Source of the DNA: Agromyces sp. H17E-10
Lineage (GTDB): Bacteria > Actinomycetota > Actinomycetes > Actinomycetales > Microbacteriaceae
Reading direction: 5' to 3'
DNA: 64,000 bases
Assembly: GCF_022919715.1 (NCBI RefSeq)
Contig: NZ_CP095042.1
Location: 2,294,001 to 2,358,000 of the forward strand
Positions 24,397-32,718 of the stretch are shown piece after piece; positions within the stretch are counted from its first letter, which is position 1, and each line of letters opens with the position of its first letter. A program made the translations under genes and the position numbers. A model generated the notes under the pieces. The model had not been told where the DNA came from. It ran no database searches and saw nothing but the letters and a program-made list of their open reading frames with translations.

Positions 24397-25845
24397 GTGG
24401 CAGAGGCCGACGTCGTCGATCGCGACCTGCTCCGCAGCTTCCTCCTGGGGCTCGCGGAGGGCATGAACGCGGCGGCGGAGTCGGTCGCGGTCATCCACGA
24501 CACGCTCGTGCGGGTGTCGAAGGCCTACGGGCGCGACGACACCGACGTCGTCGTCCTGCCGACCGTCGTGCTCGTGCAGACCGGCGGCGGACGGGAGGGG
24601 CACGTCGCGGTGCGGTCGGCGATCAACGCCTCGTTCCGCTTCGACCAGATCGCCGAGCTGTACACGCTCATCGGCGCCGCCGAGCGCGCGGAGATCAGCC
24701 CGCTCGACGGCATCCGCCGACTGAACGAGATCGGCGCGATGAAGCCGCGCCGCGGCTGGGTCGTGCGCACCCTGGGCCATGCGATCCTCGTGACCGGTCT
24801 CGCGCTGCTGCTGACGCCCACCTGGCAGGGTGCCGTCATCGCCTTCGGTCTCGGCGCCTTCGTCGGCCTCGCGAAGCTCGTGCGCTCGCCGACCCTCCAG
24901 CTCGTGTTCCCGGTCTTCGCGGCGTTCGTGTGCGCGCTCGCGGTGTTCCTGATCGCCCCGTACGTCGAGATCGGCGACCCGATCCGGTTGCTGATCGCGC
25001 CGCTCGCGACCTTCCTGCCCGGCGGGGTGCTCACGACCGCGGTCGCGGAACTCGCGGTCGGCCAGATGCTCTCGGGGGCCTCGCGGCTCGTGTTCGGGCT
25101 CGTGCAACTCGCCCTCCTCGCCTTCGGAATCCTCGCGGCGGGCACGCTCGTCGGCGTCGAGAGCTCGAGCTACGCCGCGCTCGAGGCATCCGCACCGTTC
25201 CCCTGGTGGACCGCGATCGCCGGTGTGCTGCTGTTCGCGATCGGCAACTACCTGCACTTCTCGGCGCCCCGCCGCACCTTCGGCTGGGTGCTGCTCGTGC
25301 TCGTGGTCGCCTACCTGGGCCAGCAGGTCGGCACGATCCTGGTCGGTTCGACGGTGAGCGGTTTCATCGGCGCGCTCGCGATGACGCCCGTCGTGCTCTG
25401 GATCGCCGCACTGCCGCACGGCGCACCGTCGCAGCTCACCTTCCTGCCCGGGTTCTGGCTGCTCGTGCCGGGCGCGGCGGGCCTCGTCGGCCTGACCGAG
25501 GCGGTCGGCACGACCGACGGGCTCGAGGACTTCGCGACGGCACTCACGGCGGTCATGTCGATCGCGCTCGGCGTGCTGATCGGCACGGCGCTGTACCGAG
25601 TGGTGCACCACGGCGCCGAGGAGCTCGCCGAGTTCCACATCGACGTGCCGGCGGCGCTCGCCGACGAGCAGGAGCCGCCGTTCTGGGCGCGGCTCGTGCC
25701 GGGCACGCCGCGGTCGCTGTGGGGCGGACGGCGCCGGCACCGCCGTCGCGGGCGGCCCGCAGAGCCGTCGACGGATGCCTCGGAGCGGGCGTCGCGCGCG
25801 GGAGCATCCGATTCCACCCCTTCCTCTCAGGCAGGTGGGCCGTAA
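24397..25845 (+). CDS. Threonine/serine exporter family (ThrE-like) membrane protein
   Basis: 482 residues. N-terminal ThrE soluble domain (LAEGMNAAAESVAVIHDTLVRVSKAYGRDDTDVVVLPTVVLVQ; SPLDGIRRLNEIG) followed from ~residue 125 by about ten membrane helices covering ThrE and the ThrE_2 half. The motif LATFLPGGVLTTAVAELAVGQM is characteristic. C-terminal ~70 residues are Arg/Ser-rich and cytosolic. ThrE exports threonine and serine by proton-motive force in Corynebacterium. It is 10 bp after the Dcu gene, completing a three-gene amino-acid/dicarboxylate operon. The GTG start has only a weak Shine-Dalgarno. Confidence 0.88.
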   Translation: MAEADVVDRDLLRSFLLGLAEGMNAAAESVAVIHDTLVRVSKAYGRDDTDVVVLPTVVLVQTGGGREGHVAVRSAINASFRFDQIAELYTLIGAAERAEISPLDGIRRLNEIGAMKPRRGWVVRTLGHAILVTGLALLLTPTWQGAVIAFGLGAFVGLAKLVRSPTLQLVFPVFAAFVCALAVFLIAPYVEIGDPIRLLIAPLATFLPGGVLTTAVAELAVGQMLSGASRLVFGLVQLALLAFGILAAGTLVGVESSSYAALEASAPFPWWTAIAGVLLFAIGNYLHFSAPRRTFGWVLLVLVVAYLGQQVGTILVGSTVSGFIGALAMTPVVLWIAALPHGAPSQLTFLPGFWLLVPGAAGLVGLTEAVGTTDGLEDFATALTAVMSIALGVLIGTALYRVVHHGAEELAEFHIDVPAALADEQEPPFWARLVPGTPRSLWGGRRRHRRRGRPAEPSTDASERASRAGASDSTPSSQAGGP

Positions 25846-25848
25846 AGT
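25843..25848 (+). promoter_or_regulatory. -10 hexamer TAAAGT of leaderless pyrE, overlapping the thrE-like stop codon
   Basis: TAAAGT begins with the TAA stop of the upstream gene and ends 7 nt before the pyrE GTG. No Shine-Dalgarno is present. Confidence 0.6.
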
Positions 25849-25855
25849 ATTGCGG

Positions 25856-26416
25856 GTGACCACGCACGACTCCGACACCCGCAGCCGGCTCATCGAGCAC
25901 ATCAAGGAAGACGCCGTCTTCCACGGCGACTTCACGCTCACGAGCGGCAAGAAGGCGACGTACTACGTCGACCTGCGCAAGGTCAGCCTCGACCACCGCG
26001 TCGCCCCGCTGATCGGCCAGGTCATGCTCGACCTCATCGCCGACCTCCCCGACGTGGCCGCCGTGGGCGGCATGACGATGGGTGCCGACCCGATCGCGTC
26101 GGCGATCCTGCACCAGGGTGCGGCGCGCGGCCTGGCCTACGACGCGTTCGTCGTCCGCAAGGAGCCGAAGGACCACGGCCGAGGCAAGCAGGTCGAGGGC
26201 CCCGAGCTCGCCGGCAAGCGCGTGGTCGTGCTCGAGGACACGTCGACCACGGGCGGCTCGCCGCTCAAGGCGATCGAGGCGCTGCGCAAGGTCGGCGCCG
26301 AGGTCGTGGCCGTCGCGGTCGTCGTCGATCGTGCCACCGGCGCCCGCGAGGTCATCGAGGCCGAGGGCGTGCCGTACCTGTATGCGATCGGCCTGGAAGA
26401 CCTGGGCCTCAGCTGA
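25856..26416 (+). CDS. pyrE: Orotate phosphoribosyltransferase
   Basis: 186 residues. FTLTSGKKATYYVDLRKV (substrate-binding K/T loop), GGMTMGADPIASAI and the PRPP-binding motif VVVLEDTSTTGGS at 123-135 identify PyrE, which joins orotate and PRPP to give orotidine monophosphate in de novo pyrimidine synthesis. The GTG at 25856 is chosen for the TAAAGT hexamer 7 nt upstream and because it restores the normal family length; a longer upstream reading overlaps the thrE-like gene. Its TGA shares a base with the next start codon. Confidence 0.95.
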   Translation: MTTHDSDTRSRLIEHIKEDAVFHGDFTLTSGKKATYYVDLRKVSLDHRVAPLIGQVMLDLIADLPDVAAVGGMTMGADPIASAILHQGAARGLAYDAFVVRKEPKDHGRGKQVEGPELAGKRVVVLEDTSTTGGSPLKAIEALRKVGAEVVAVAVVVDRATGAREVIEAEGVPYLYAIGLEDLGLS

Positions 26417-29400
26417 TGAACGAGCGGCAGGGATTCGACGACGGCGCCGACTGGCTGCTCGCGCAGCTGGCGGGCGGGGCATCCGGTGCGCCCGCGACGC
26501 CGACGGCACCCCTGCCGCAGGTCGCACCGCCCGCGTCGATGCCCGCCGCGCCCGCAGCTGCCTCCGGCGTGCGCTCGGCGTTCGCGCCGCCCGCAGTCGC
26601 ACCCGCCGCCCCCTCGGCCTCCCCGATGCCGTCCGCGAGCCCGACGCCGACCCGCGTTCCCTCCTGGCAGGAGGCGACTCCGGCGGCGGCACCGGCGCAG
26701 GCGGCGACGTCGCGCCACGACGAGGTGCTCGACTGGTTCTCGCTCGCCGAGGCGCCCGCCCCCGACACGGCGACGCGCGCACTGCCGATCGTCGGCGCGC
26801 CGGTCGCCGCCGAGGCGCCGAGTGCTCCGCCCGCGCAACCGACGACGCCTGCCGCGTGGACGCCGCCGTTCACGGTCGCCCCGCCCGCCCCGACCGTTCG
26901 GCTGACATCGGTCGAGCCGCCCGTGGGCGGCGCACCCGCTCCGGCTGCAGCGACGGTGCCCCCAGCGGCGCCTGCAGCGGCCCCGGCACCCCCGGCACCG
27001 GTTGCGCCGGTCGCGCCCGTCGCGCCCGTTCGACCCGTGTGGGAGGCCGCCGCTGCGGCCGCTCCCGCGGCGACGCCGACCGCAGCACCCGTGCCACCCG
27101 GCCCCGTCACGCCGACCGGATCGTTCGCGCTCACGTGGGCCGACCAGGAGGCGGCGCGTTCCGAAGCCGAACTCCGCGAAGCCTTCCAGCGACTCTCGGC
27201 GGAGTCGGCATCGTTGACCGCGCCGGTCGAGCCGCGACAGCCGGCGGCAACCGAACCGAGTGCGCCGTCGGCGCCCGCGACCGGGTTCCCGGGTGCGGCG
27301 ACGACGTTCCCGCAGTCCGCGACGGCGCACCTCGAGCCGGCCGCTGATCGAGGCGCTCGCGACGCTTTCGACGACGACCGTGCCCCGGCCGTCGCCCGCA
27401 GCTCGTTCACGCCGGTGGACGGTGTTCCCGTGCAGCATCCGACCGCTCCCGCCGAGGCTCCCGCAGGCTGGGGTGAGACGTCGGCCGCGGCGGTGCCGCG
27501 GCCTGCGCCGACGACGCCCGACACCCTGCGCACGCCGGCGACCGGCGCTGCTGCGACCCGGTCGCCCGGCCAGTACGACGCCGAGCTGTGGGCCGCGCTC
27601 AACGAACCCGAGGCGGCGACGGCCGCCGCACCCGCACCCGCACCTGCACCAGCGCCCGGCCCCGTGTCCGAGCTCACGCCCGACGTCGCCGCGCCCGCGC
27701 CTGAGGGCGCGCCGCCCACGCGCCCGCGAAGCCGGTTCGACGCGTTCGCCGAGGAGCTTCAGCGTCCTCAGGCGCCGGATGCCGCGGCGGACACGCGAAC
27801 GGCCATGTTCCCCGTCATCCGCCCCGCGTCGACCGCGGCCCCTGCCGTCGATGCGGCTCCGGCGATGCAGACTCCGTCGCCCGCGCCGACAGAGGCCTTC
27901 GACACGCCCACGGCCGCCATGCCCACGGTGGCATCGGCGGTCGAGCAGCCCGCCGCGGTGCCGCAGACCCGATCGCCCTTCCCCGCGTTCGCGACCGAAT
28001 CGCCCCGCGTCGTCCCGACACCTGCCGCGGAGCCGGTCGATGACCTGCTCGCCGCGCTCGGCGGCGCCGCCCCCGTGCCCGAGGCGGACCGAGCCGATCC
28101 CCCGGCTGCCGCGATCCCGATCGTCGGCACGGCGGCGTTCGCGGCGGCGGCCGCGGCGGCGAAGGCCGCCCAGGCTGCGCCCGCCGCTGCGTTCCCCGCT
28201 CCGGCTGCCGCGCCTGCTGCGTTCCCCGCTCCGGCTGCCGCGCCTGCTGCGTTCACCGGTTCGGCCGCTGTGCCCGCCGCCTTGGCCGGAGGACTCGGCG
28301 AACTCGGCCTCGGGTTCGCCGACTCCGACGGTTCCGACCACGATGACGCGGCGGAGGGCGACGACGAGCCGCGTGGACGCCTCCGGCTCTTCGGCCGCGG
28401 CCTTCGCGATGCCGAGGGCGACGACGTCGACGAGCCCGAGTCGTCGATCGCACGGGAGCTCGCAGAGACCGGCTACTTCTGGAACCTGACGCCCGATCCC
28501 TCGGCCGAAGACCCGCGGGCCGAGTCTGCCGGCTCGGTCTCGGCGAACCTCGCGGCCGTGTCGGAGGCGGCCGAGCCGGCCGCGGTCGACCCCGCGCCGG
28601 TGGCATCGCCGACCGGGCTGACCGCGCTGCGCCAGCTGTCGGCGGCATCGGCGGTCGGCGACGATCGCGGGGCTTCACCGTTCGACGACGTGCACGACTC
28701 GCACGACGAGTTCGTGGGCTTCGACGCGGCGTCGGCGAGCCTCGCCGGCCTCGCGACGGCTCCCGTGTTCGGTCAGGCACCGATCGACGACGCGGCGTAC
28801 GACGACGACCCGGCGCACGACGTCGAACACGACGACGACGCTCACGACGATGCCTGGTCCCTCGACGCGGACGCCGAGACCGCCGCGGTGATCGGCTCCG
28901 ACGCGTTCGAAGCCCGAGCTGCGTCCATCCACGCCTTCGATGCCGATGGGCTCGAGCCGCACGACGAGACCGTGGAGACCGTGAAGCCCGTCACCGATGG
29001 CCTGCAGGTGCTCTTCGGTTTCTCGCCCGCGACGGCGCCGCAGCCGGTCGCCGGCGCGTTCACGAGTGGCCCCGACTCGCAGTTCGCCGCCACGTCGCTC
29101 CTGCCCGTGATGGGCGCCGGCGCGACGGGCGCGACGGTTCCCGGGCCGATGCGCTCGACCGCGACCATGGCCACGGGCGTCGGCGCATTCGCGTCGGCCG
29201 CCGGCGCGAGCGGCTCGGCCGGCGCAGGTCGTTCGGCGGGCGGCGCAGGCGGACCGGCCGGCGGTGGCGGTGCATCCGGTGCTGGAGGTTCCGCCTCGAA
29301 GTCGGGTTCCGGTTCGGCGAACGGTGCCGGCCGAGGAGGGTCGGGGTCGAACTCGGGCTCGTCCGGCGGAGCCGGCGGCAACGACGGCAAGCGACGCATC

Positions 29401-29949
29401 CGCCCCCTGATCTGGATCGCGGGAGCCCTCGTGGCCCTGCTCGTGATCGCGGGCCTGTTCTGGCTGGGAACGCAGATCACGAAGGGCAGCGCGGTGGCCG
29501 CGTCGGGCACGCCGACCGCGGAGACGAGCGAGACGCCGACGCCCGAGCCGACGGCCCCGCAGCCGGCCGGCGTGCACGCGTGGGACACGCTGTTCGGCGG
29601 CGAGTGCCTCGAGCCGTACACCGATGCGTGGCAGCAGGAGTTCACGGTCGTCGACTGCGCGACGCCGCACGCGGCGCAGCTCGTGTACCGCGGCACGCTG
29701 CCGGGCGACGCGAGCGCGGCGTACCCCGGCGAGGCCGAACTCGCGTCGCAGATGAACCTGCTCTGCACGGCGCCGGGCGTCATCGACGTCAAGGCGGTGT
29801 CGGGCATGACCGACCTGCAGGTGCAGGGCTCGTACCCCGCGACCGCTGAGCAGTGGGGAGAGGGCGCTCGCGACTACTACTGCTTCGCGAGCCGCTCGAG
29901 CGGCGAGAAGCTGACTGCGACGATCGCCGGCCCCGGCCCGGCTGCCTGA
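26416..29949 (+). CDS. Giant Ala/Pro-rich membrane protein with C-terminal septum-formation domain
   Basis: 1177 residues. Residues 1-~650 are low-complexity Ala/Pro-rich, predicted disordered, with scattered recurrent LA(A)L(N)- and DxxT-type patches; ~650-880 is acidic. A Gly/Ser-rich linker (~930-990) precedes one membrane helix (PLIWIAGALVALLVIAGLFWLGTQI, ~995-1020). The C-terminal ~120 residues outside match the Septum_form family: DTLFGGECLEPY, FTVVDCATPHAAQLVYRGTL, and paired Cys in LLCTAPGV and YYCFASRSSGEK. Likely single-pass, with the disordered arm in the cytoplasm. The family name comes from actinobacterial septum proteins; cell-division role inferred. Starts within the pyrE stop (TGATG). 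Confidence 0.82.
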   Translation: MNERQGFDDGADWLLAQLAGGASGAPATPTAPLPQVAPPASMPAAPAAASGVRSAFAPPAVAPAAPSASPMPSASPTPTRVPSWQEATPAAAPAQAATSRHDEVLDWFSLAEAPAPDTATRALPIVGAPVAAEAPSAPPAQPTTPAAWTPPFTVAPPAPTVRLTSVEPPVGGAPAPAAATVPPAAPAAAPAPPAPVAPVAPVAPVRPVWEAAAAAAPAATPTAAPVPPGPVTPTGSFALTWADQEAARSEAELREAFQRLSAESASLTAPVEPRQPAATEPSAPSAPATGFPGAATTFPQSATAHLEPAADRGARDAFDDDRAPAVARSSFTPVDGVPVQHPTAPAEAPAGWGETSAAAVPRPAPTTPDTLRTPATGAAATRSPGQYDAELWAALNEPEAATAAAPAPAPAPAPGPVSELTPDVAAPAPEGAPPTRPRSRFDAFAEELQRPQAPDAAADTRTAMFPVIRPASTAAPAVDAAPAMQTPSPAPTEAFDTPTAAMPTVASAVEQPAAVPQTRSPFPAFATESPRVVPTPAAEPVDDLLAALGGAAPVPEADRADPPAAAIPIVGTAAFAAAAAAAKAAQAAPAAAFPAPAAAPAAFPAPAAAPAAFTGSAAVPAALAGGLGELGLGFADSDGSDHDDAAEGDDEPRGRLRLFGRGLRDAEGDDVDEPESSIARELAETGYFWNLTPDPSAEDPRAESAGSVSANLAAVSEAAEPAAVDPAPVASPTGLTALRQLSAASAVGDDRGASPFDDVHDSHDEFVGFDAASASLAGLATAPVFGQAPIDDAAYDDDPAHDVEHDDDAHDDAWSLDADAETAAVIGSDAFEARAASIHAFDADGLEPHDETVETVKPVTDGLQVLFGFSPATAPQPVAGAFTSGPDSQFAATSLLPVMGAGATGATVPGPMRSTATMATGVGAFASAAGASGSAGAGRSAGGAGGPAGGGGASGAGGSASKSGSGSANGAGRGGSGSNSGSSGGAGGNDGKRRIRPLIWIAGALVALLVIAGLFWLGTQITKGSAVAASGTPTAETSETPTPEPTAPQPAGVHAWDTLFGGECLEPYTDAWQQEFTVVDCATPHAAQLVYRGTLPGDASAAYPGEAELASQMNLLCTAPGVIDVKAVSGMTDLQVQGSYPATAEQWGEGARDYYCFASRSSGEKLTATIAGPGPAA
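28186..28255 (+). repeat. 30-bp tandem repeat inside the septum-formation gene
   Basis: The unit at 28186-28215 is repeated exactly at 28216-28245 and begins a third time at 28246 before diverging. It encodes AAFPAPAAAP repeats. In-frame tandem repeats like this change copy number easily between strains. Confidence 0.85.
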
Positions 29950-29968
29950 TCCGACGGATCGAACGCGC

Positions 29969-30982
29969 ATGACCGAGAGAGGTTCGCGGGTGCTCGTCGT
30001 CGGCTCGCTCAACGTCGACGCGACGACCTACGTCGCACGGTTCCCCGCGCCGGGCGAGACGATCGCGGCGCACGGCTTCCAGACCGCGCTCGGCGGCAAG
30101 GGGTCGAACCAGGCGGTCGCCGCCCATCTCGCCGGTGCCGACGTCGAGCTCGTCGCGCGCATCGGCGACGATGCGAACGGCAGGCTCGCGCTCTCGGTGC
30201 TCGACGGCTTCGGCCTGCCGACCACGGGCGTCGAGCGGGTCGCGGGCGCACCGACCGGCATCGCGCAGATCACCGTCGCCGACTCGGGCGAGAACACCGT
30301 CATCGTCGCCGCCGGGGCGAACCACGAACTCGGGCCGGCCGTCGTCGACGACGTGCGCGACCGCATCGCCGGTGCCGGCGTCGTGCTCACCCAGGGCGAA
30401 CTGCCCGTCGAGACGATCGAGCGGCTCGCCGCGACGTGCGCCGACCTGGGCGTGCGCTTCGTGCTCAACCTCGCGCCGCCCGTCGTGATCGACCCGGCCG
30501 CGCTCGCGGTCTGCGACCCGCTCGTGGTCAACGAGCACGAGGCGCGTGCGGTGGGCATCGGTGCGGCCGACGGCGATGCGGATGCCTCCGGGCCGACGTC
30601 GCTCGACGCGTGGCGTGCGTTCGCGGCCGCAGCGGTCGGAACCGTCGCCCGCTCGGTCGTCGTGACGCTCGGGGCGGCGGGCGCCGTCGCCGCGACCGCC
30701 GAGGGCAGCTGGACGGTCGCCGCGCCCCAGGTCGAGGCGGTCGACACGACGGGCGCGGGCGACTGCTTCACGGGCACACTCACGGCGTTCCTCGCCGAAG
30801 GCCGACCCGTGGCCGAGGCGGCGCGCATCGCCGCCGTGGCGGGTGCGCTCGCGGTGCAGCGGCGCGGCACGGTCGACTCGTACGTCCCGCGCGAGACGCT
30901 CCTCGACACGGTGGCCCGACTCGACGGCACGGGTCGTCCCGACGGCACGGGTCGATCCGAGGGCGCGGGCGGGGCCGCATGA
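29969..30982 (+). CDS. rbsK: Ribokinase (PfkB family)
   Basis: 337 residues. VVGSLNVDATTYVARFPAPGETI, ALGGKGSNQAVAAHLAGADVELVARIGDD and the catalytic/ATP motif VDTTGAGDCFTGTLTAFLAEG (catalytic Asp at GAGD) are textbook ribokinase. It phosphorylates ribose at O5 with ATP. Its stop overlaps the nucleoside hydrolase start (ATGA), which supplies the ribose. The C-terminal ~25 residues carry a short DGTGRxDGTGR repeat, an extension beyond the fold. The gene has a weak Shine-Dalgarno and may be co-transcribed with pyrE and the septum gene. Confidence 0.93.
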   Translation: MTERGSRVLVVGSLNVDATTYVARFPAPGETIAAHGFQTALGGKGSNQAVAAHLAGADVELVARIGDDANGRLALSVLDGFGLPTTGVERVAGAPTGIAQITVADSGENTVIVAAGANHELGPAVVDDVRDRIAGAGVVLTQGELPVETIERLAATCADLGVRFVLNLAPPVVIDPAALAVCDPLVVNEHEARAVGIGAADGDADASGPTSLDAWRAFAAAAVGTVARSVVVTLGAAGAVAATAEGSWTVAAPQVEAVDTTGAGDCFTGTLTAFLAEGRPVAEAARIAAVAGALAVQRRGTVDSYVPRETLLDTVARLDGTGRPDGTGRSEGAGGAA

Positions 30983-31911
30983 GCCTGCCCGTCATCGTCG
31001 ACTGCGACCCCGGGCACGACGACGTGTTCGCGCTGTGGCTCGCGGCGGGGCATCCCGCGCTCGACCTGCGCGCGGTGACCACCGTGGGCGGCAACGTGCC
31101 CCTCGAGCACACGAGCCGCAACGCGCGCATCGCGCTGACGGTCGCCGGGGTCGAGGGCGTGCCCGTCGCGGCCGGTGCTGCCGGCCCGATCGCCCGGGTG
31201 CTGCAGACGGCCGAGTGGATCCACGGCGAGAACGGGCTCGGCGGCCCAGTGCTGCCCGAGCCGACCGTGCCGCTCGACCCCCGTACCGCGACCGAGCTCA
31301 TGGCCGACGTGCTGCTCGCCGCCGACGAGCCCGTCGCGATCGTCGCCACCGGCCCCATCACGAACGTCGCCGTGCTGTTGCGCGACCGGCCCGAAGTCGC
31401 GGGGCGCATCCGCGAGGTCGTCTGGATGGGCGGCTCGACGGAACGCGGCAATGCCACGCCCTACGCCGAGTTCAACGCACTCGTCGACCCCGAGGCGCTC
31501 GACCTCGTGGTGCGCAGCGGCGTGCCGTTCACGATGGTGGGACTCAACGTCACGCACCGCGCGCTCGTCACCCCGGGCGTGCGCGAGCGGCTGTCGAGCG
31601 CGGGCACGCGCACCGCGGCGTTCGCCGGCGAGCTGCTCGACTTCTTCTGCCGCACGAACGACGAGGTCTTCGGCATGCCCGAGGGCCCGCTGCACGACCC
31701 CGTCGCGGTCGCGGTGCTCGCCGACCCCGGCTGCGTGGGAGTTCGGCGCACCCGGCTCGACGTCGAGCTGCACGGCACCGAGACCCTGGGCGCGACGAGC
31801 GTCGACTTCGACGGGATGCTGCGCCGCGAGCCGAACGCCGACGTCGCCGTCGAGCTCGACGTCGACCGGTTCTGGTCGCTGGTCGAGGCATCCCTCGCCC
31901 GTCTCGGCTGA
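30979..31911 (+). CDS. Nucleoside hydrolase (inosine/uridine-preferring family)
   Basis: 310 residues. Calcium-binding cluster DCDPGHDD at residues 8-15, TVGGNVPLEHTSRNA, VATGPITNVAVLLR, VWMGGS and GPLHDPVAVA (active-site His region) define the IUNH family. The enzyme hydrolyses the N-glycosidic bond of ribonucleosides, freeing base and ribose. Coupled by a 4-nt overlap to ribokinase, so the ribose is trapped as ribose 5-phosphate for PRPP synthesis: a salvage pair beside pyrE. Confidence 0.93.
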   Translation: MSLPVIVDCDPGHDDVFALWLAAGHPALDLRAVTTVGGNVPLEHTSRNARIALTVAGVEGVPVAAGAAGPIARVLQTAEWIHGENGLGGPVLPEPTVPLDPRTATELMADVLLAADEPVAIVATGPITNVAVLLRDRPEVAGRIREVVWMGGSTERGNATPYAEFNALVDPEALDLVVRSGVPFTMVGLNVTHRALVTPGVRERLSSAGTRTAAFAGELLDFFCRTNDEVFGMPEGPLHDPVAVAVLADPGCVGVRRTRLDVELHGTETLGATSVDFDGMLRREPNADVAVELDVDRFWSLVEASLARLG

Positions 31912-31988
31912 GCCCTGCGCCCTGGCGGCCGTGCACCGCTCGGCGTGACCGGTCGTGCCCGTCGGGCCGCGGCGTCGGCGGGGCGGGG

Positions 31989-31994
31989 TAGCCT
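31989..31994 (+). promoter_or_regulatory. -10 hexamer TAGCCT of the NUDIX gene
   Basis: TAGCCT followed by CGGGAGG (7 nt) and the GTG at 32002. The intervening GGGAGG resembles a Shine-Dalgarno but is too close to the start to work as one, so a leaderless start is likelier. Confidence 0.55.
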
Positions 31995-32001
31995 CGGGAG
32001 G

Positions 32002-32703
32002 GTGACCGCACGAGGAGCCGCACCGGCGCGCGCCGAGCTCGCCGCGCTCGTCGACGACCCGGCCCTCTTCGCCGACTGGCGAGACGGTGCCGAGTTCGGC
32101 GAGATCGAGTACCGCGACGCGGCGGTGCTCATCCTGTTCGGCGTGCTCGACACGCTGCCGAGCGCGCATGCCGCGCGCGACGAAGCGGTCTCGCGCGACC
32201 TCGACGTGCTGCTGCTCGCGCGCGCCGAGACGCTGCGCTCGCACGCGGGGCAGGTGGCGTTCCCGGGCGGGCGAGTCGACCCGGGCGACCGCGACGTCGT
32301 CGACGCGGCCCTGCGCGAGGCCCGTGAGGAGACGGGGCTCGATACCGCGGGCGTCGACGTGCTCGGCACGCTCGCGCCGCTCTCGGTTCCCTACTCGGGG
32401 CACATGGTGACGCCCGTGCTCGGCTGGTGGCGCTCGCCCTCGCCCGTCGGGGTGGTCGACGTGGCCGAGTCGTCGGCGGTGTTCCGCACGCCCGTGGCCG
32501 ATCTCGTGAACCCGGCCAACCGATACACCACCGTGCTGCGTCGCGATGGCCACGAGTGGCGCGGGCCGGCGTTCCTGCCGACGGCCGGCGGTCGGCAGCA
32601 CCTCGTCTGGGGGTTCACGGCGCTCGTGCTCGACACGATGCTCGACCGCCTCGGCTGGGCCGAGCCGTGGGATCACGGCCACGAACTCGAACTCACCCCG
32701 TGA
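32002..32703 (+). CDS. CoA pyrophosphatase (NUDIX hydrolase)
   Basis: 233 residues. LLARAETLRSHAGQVAFPGGRVDPGDRDVVDAALREAREETGL contains the UPF0035 motif (LRSHxGQVxFPGG) that marks the CoA-specific NUDIX branch, fused to a NUDIX box in which the first Glu is replaced by Asp (PGD), as often seen in this branch. It cleaves CoA or acyl-CoA to phosphopantetheine derivatives and 3',5'-ADP with Mg2+. GTG start chosen from the -10 hexamer. Convergent with the MocR gene, 15 bp apart, no terminator visible. Confidence 0.9.
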   Translation: MTARGAAPARAELAALVDDPALFADWRDGAEFGEIEYRDAAVLILFGVLDTLPSAHAARDEAVSRDLDVLLLARAETLRSHAGQVAFPGGRVDPGDRDVVDAALREAREETGLDTAGVDVLGTLAPLSVPYSGHMVTPVLGWWRSPSPVGVVDVAESSAVFRTPVADLVNPANRYTTVLRRDGHEWRGPAFLPTAGGRQHLVWGFTALVLDTMLDRLGWAEPWDHGHELELTP

Positions 32704-32718
32704 GCGGTTCGAGCGACG

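Noticed and set aside
30028-32682. 884-residue minus-strand frame
   Set aside because: Antisense to rbsK, nucleoside hydrolase and the NUDIX gene, whose motifs are unmistakable.
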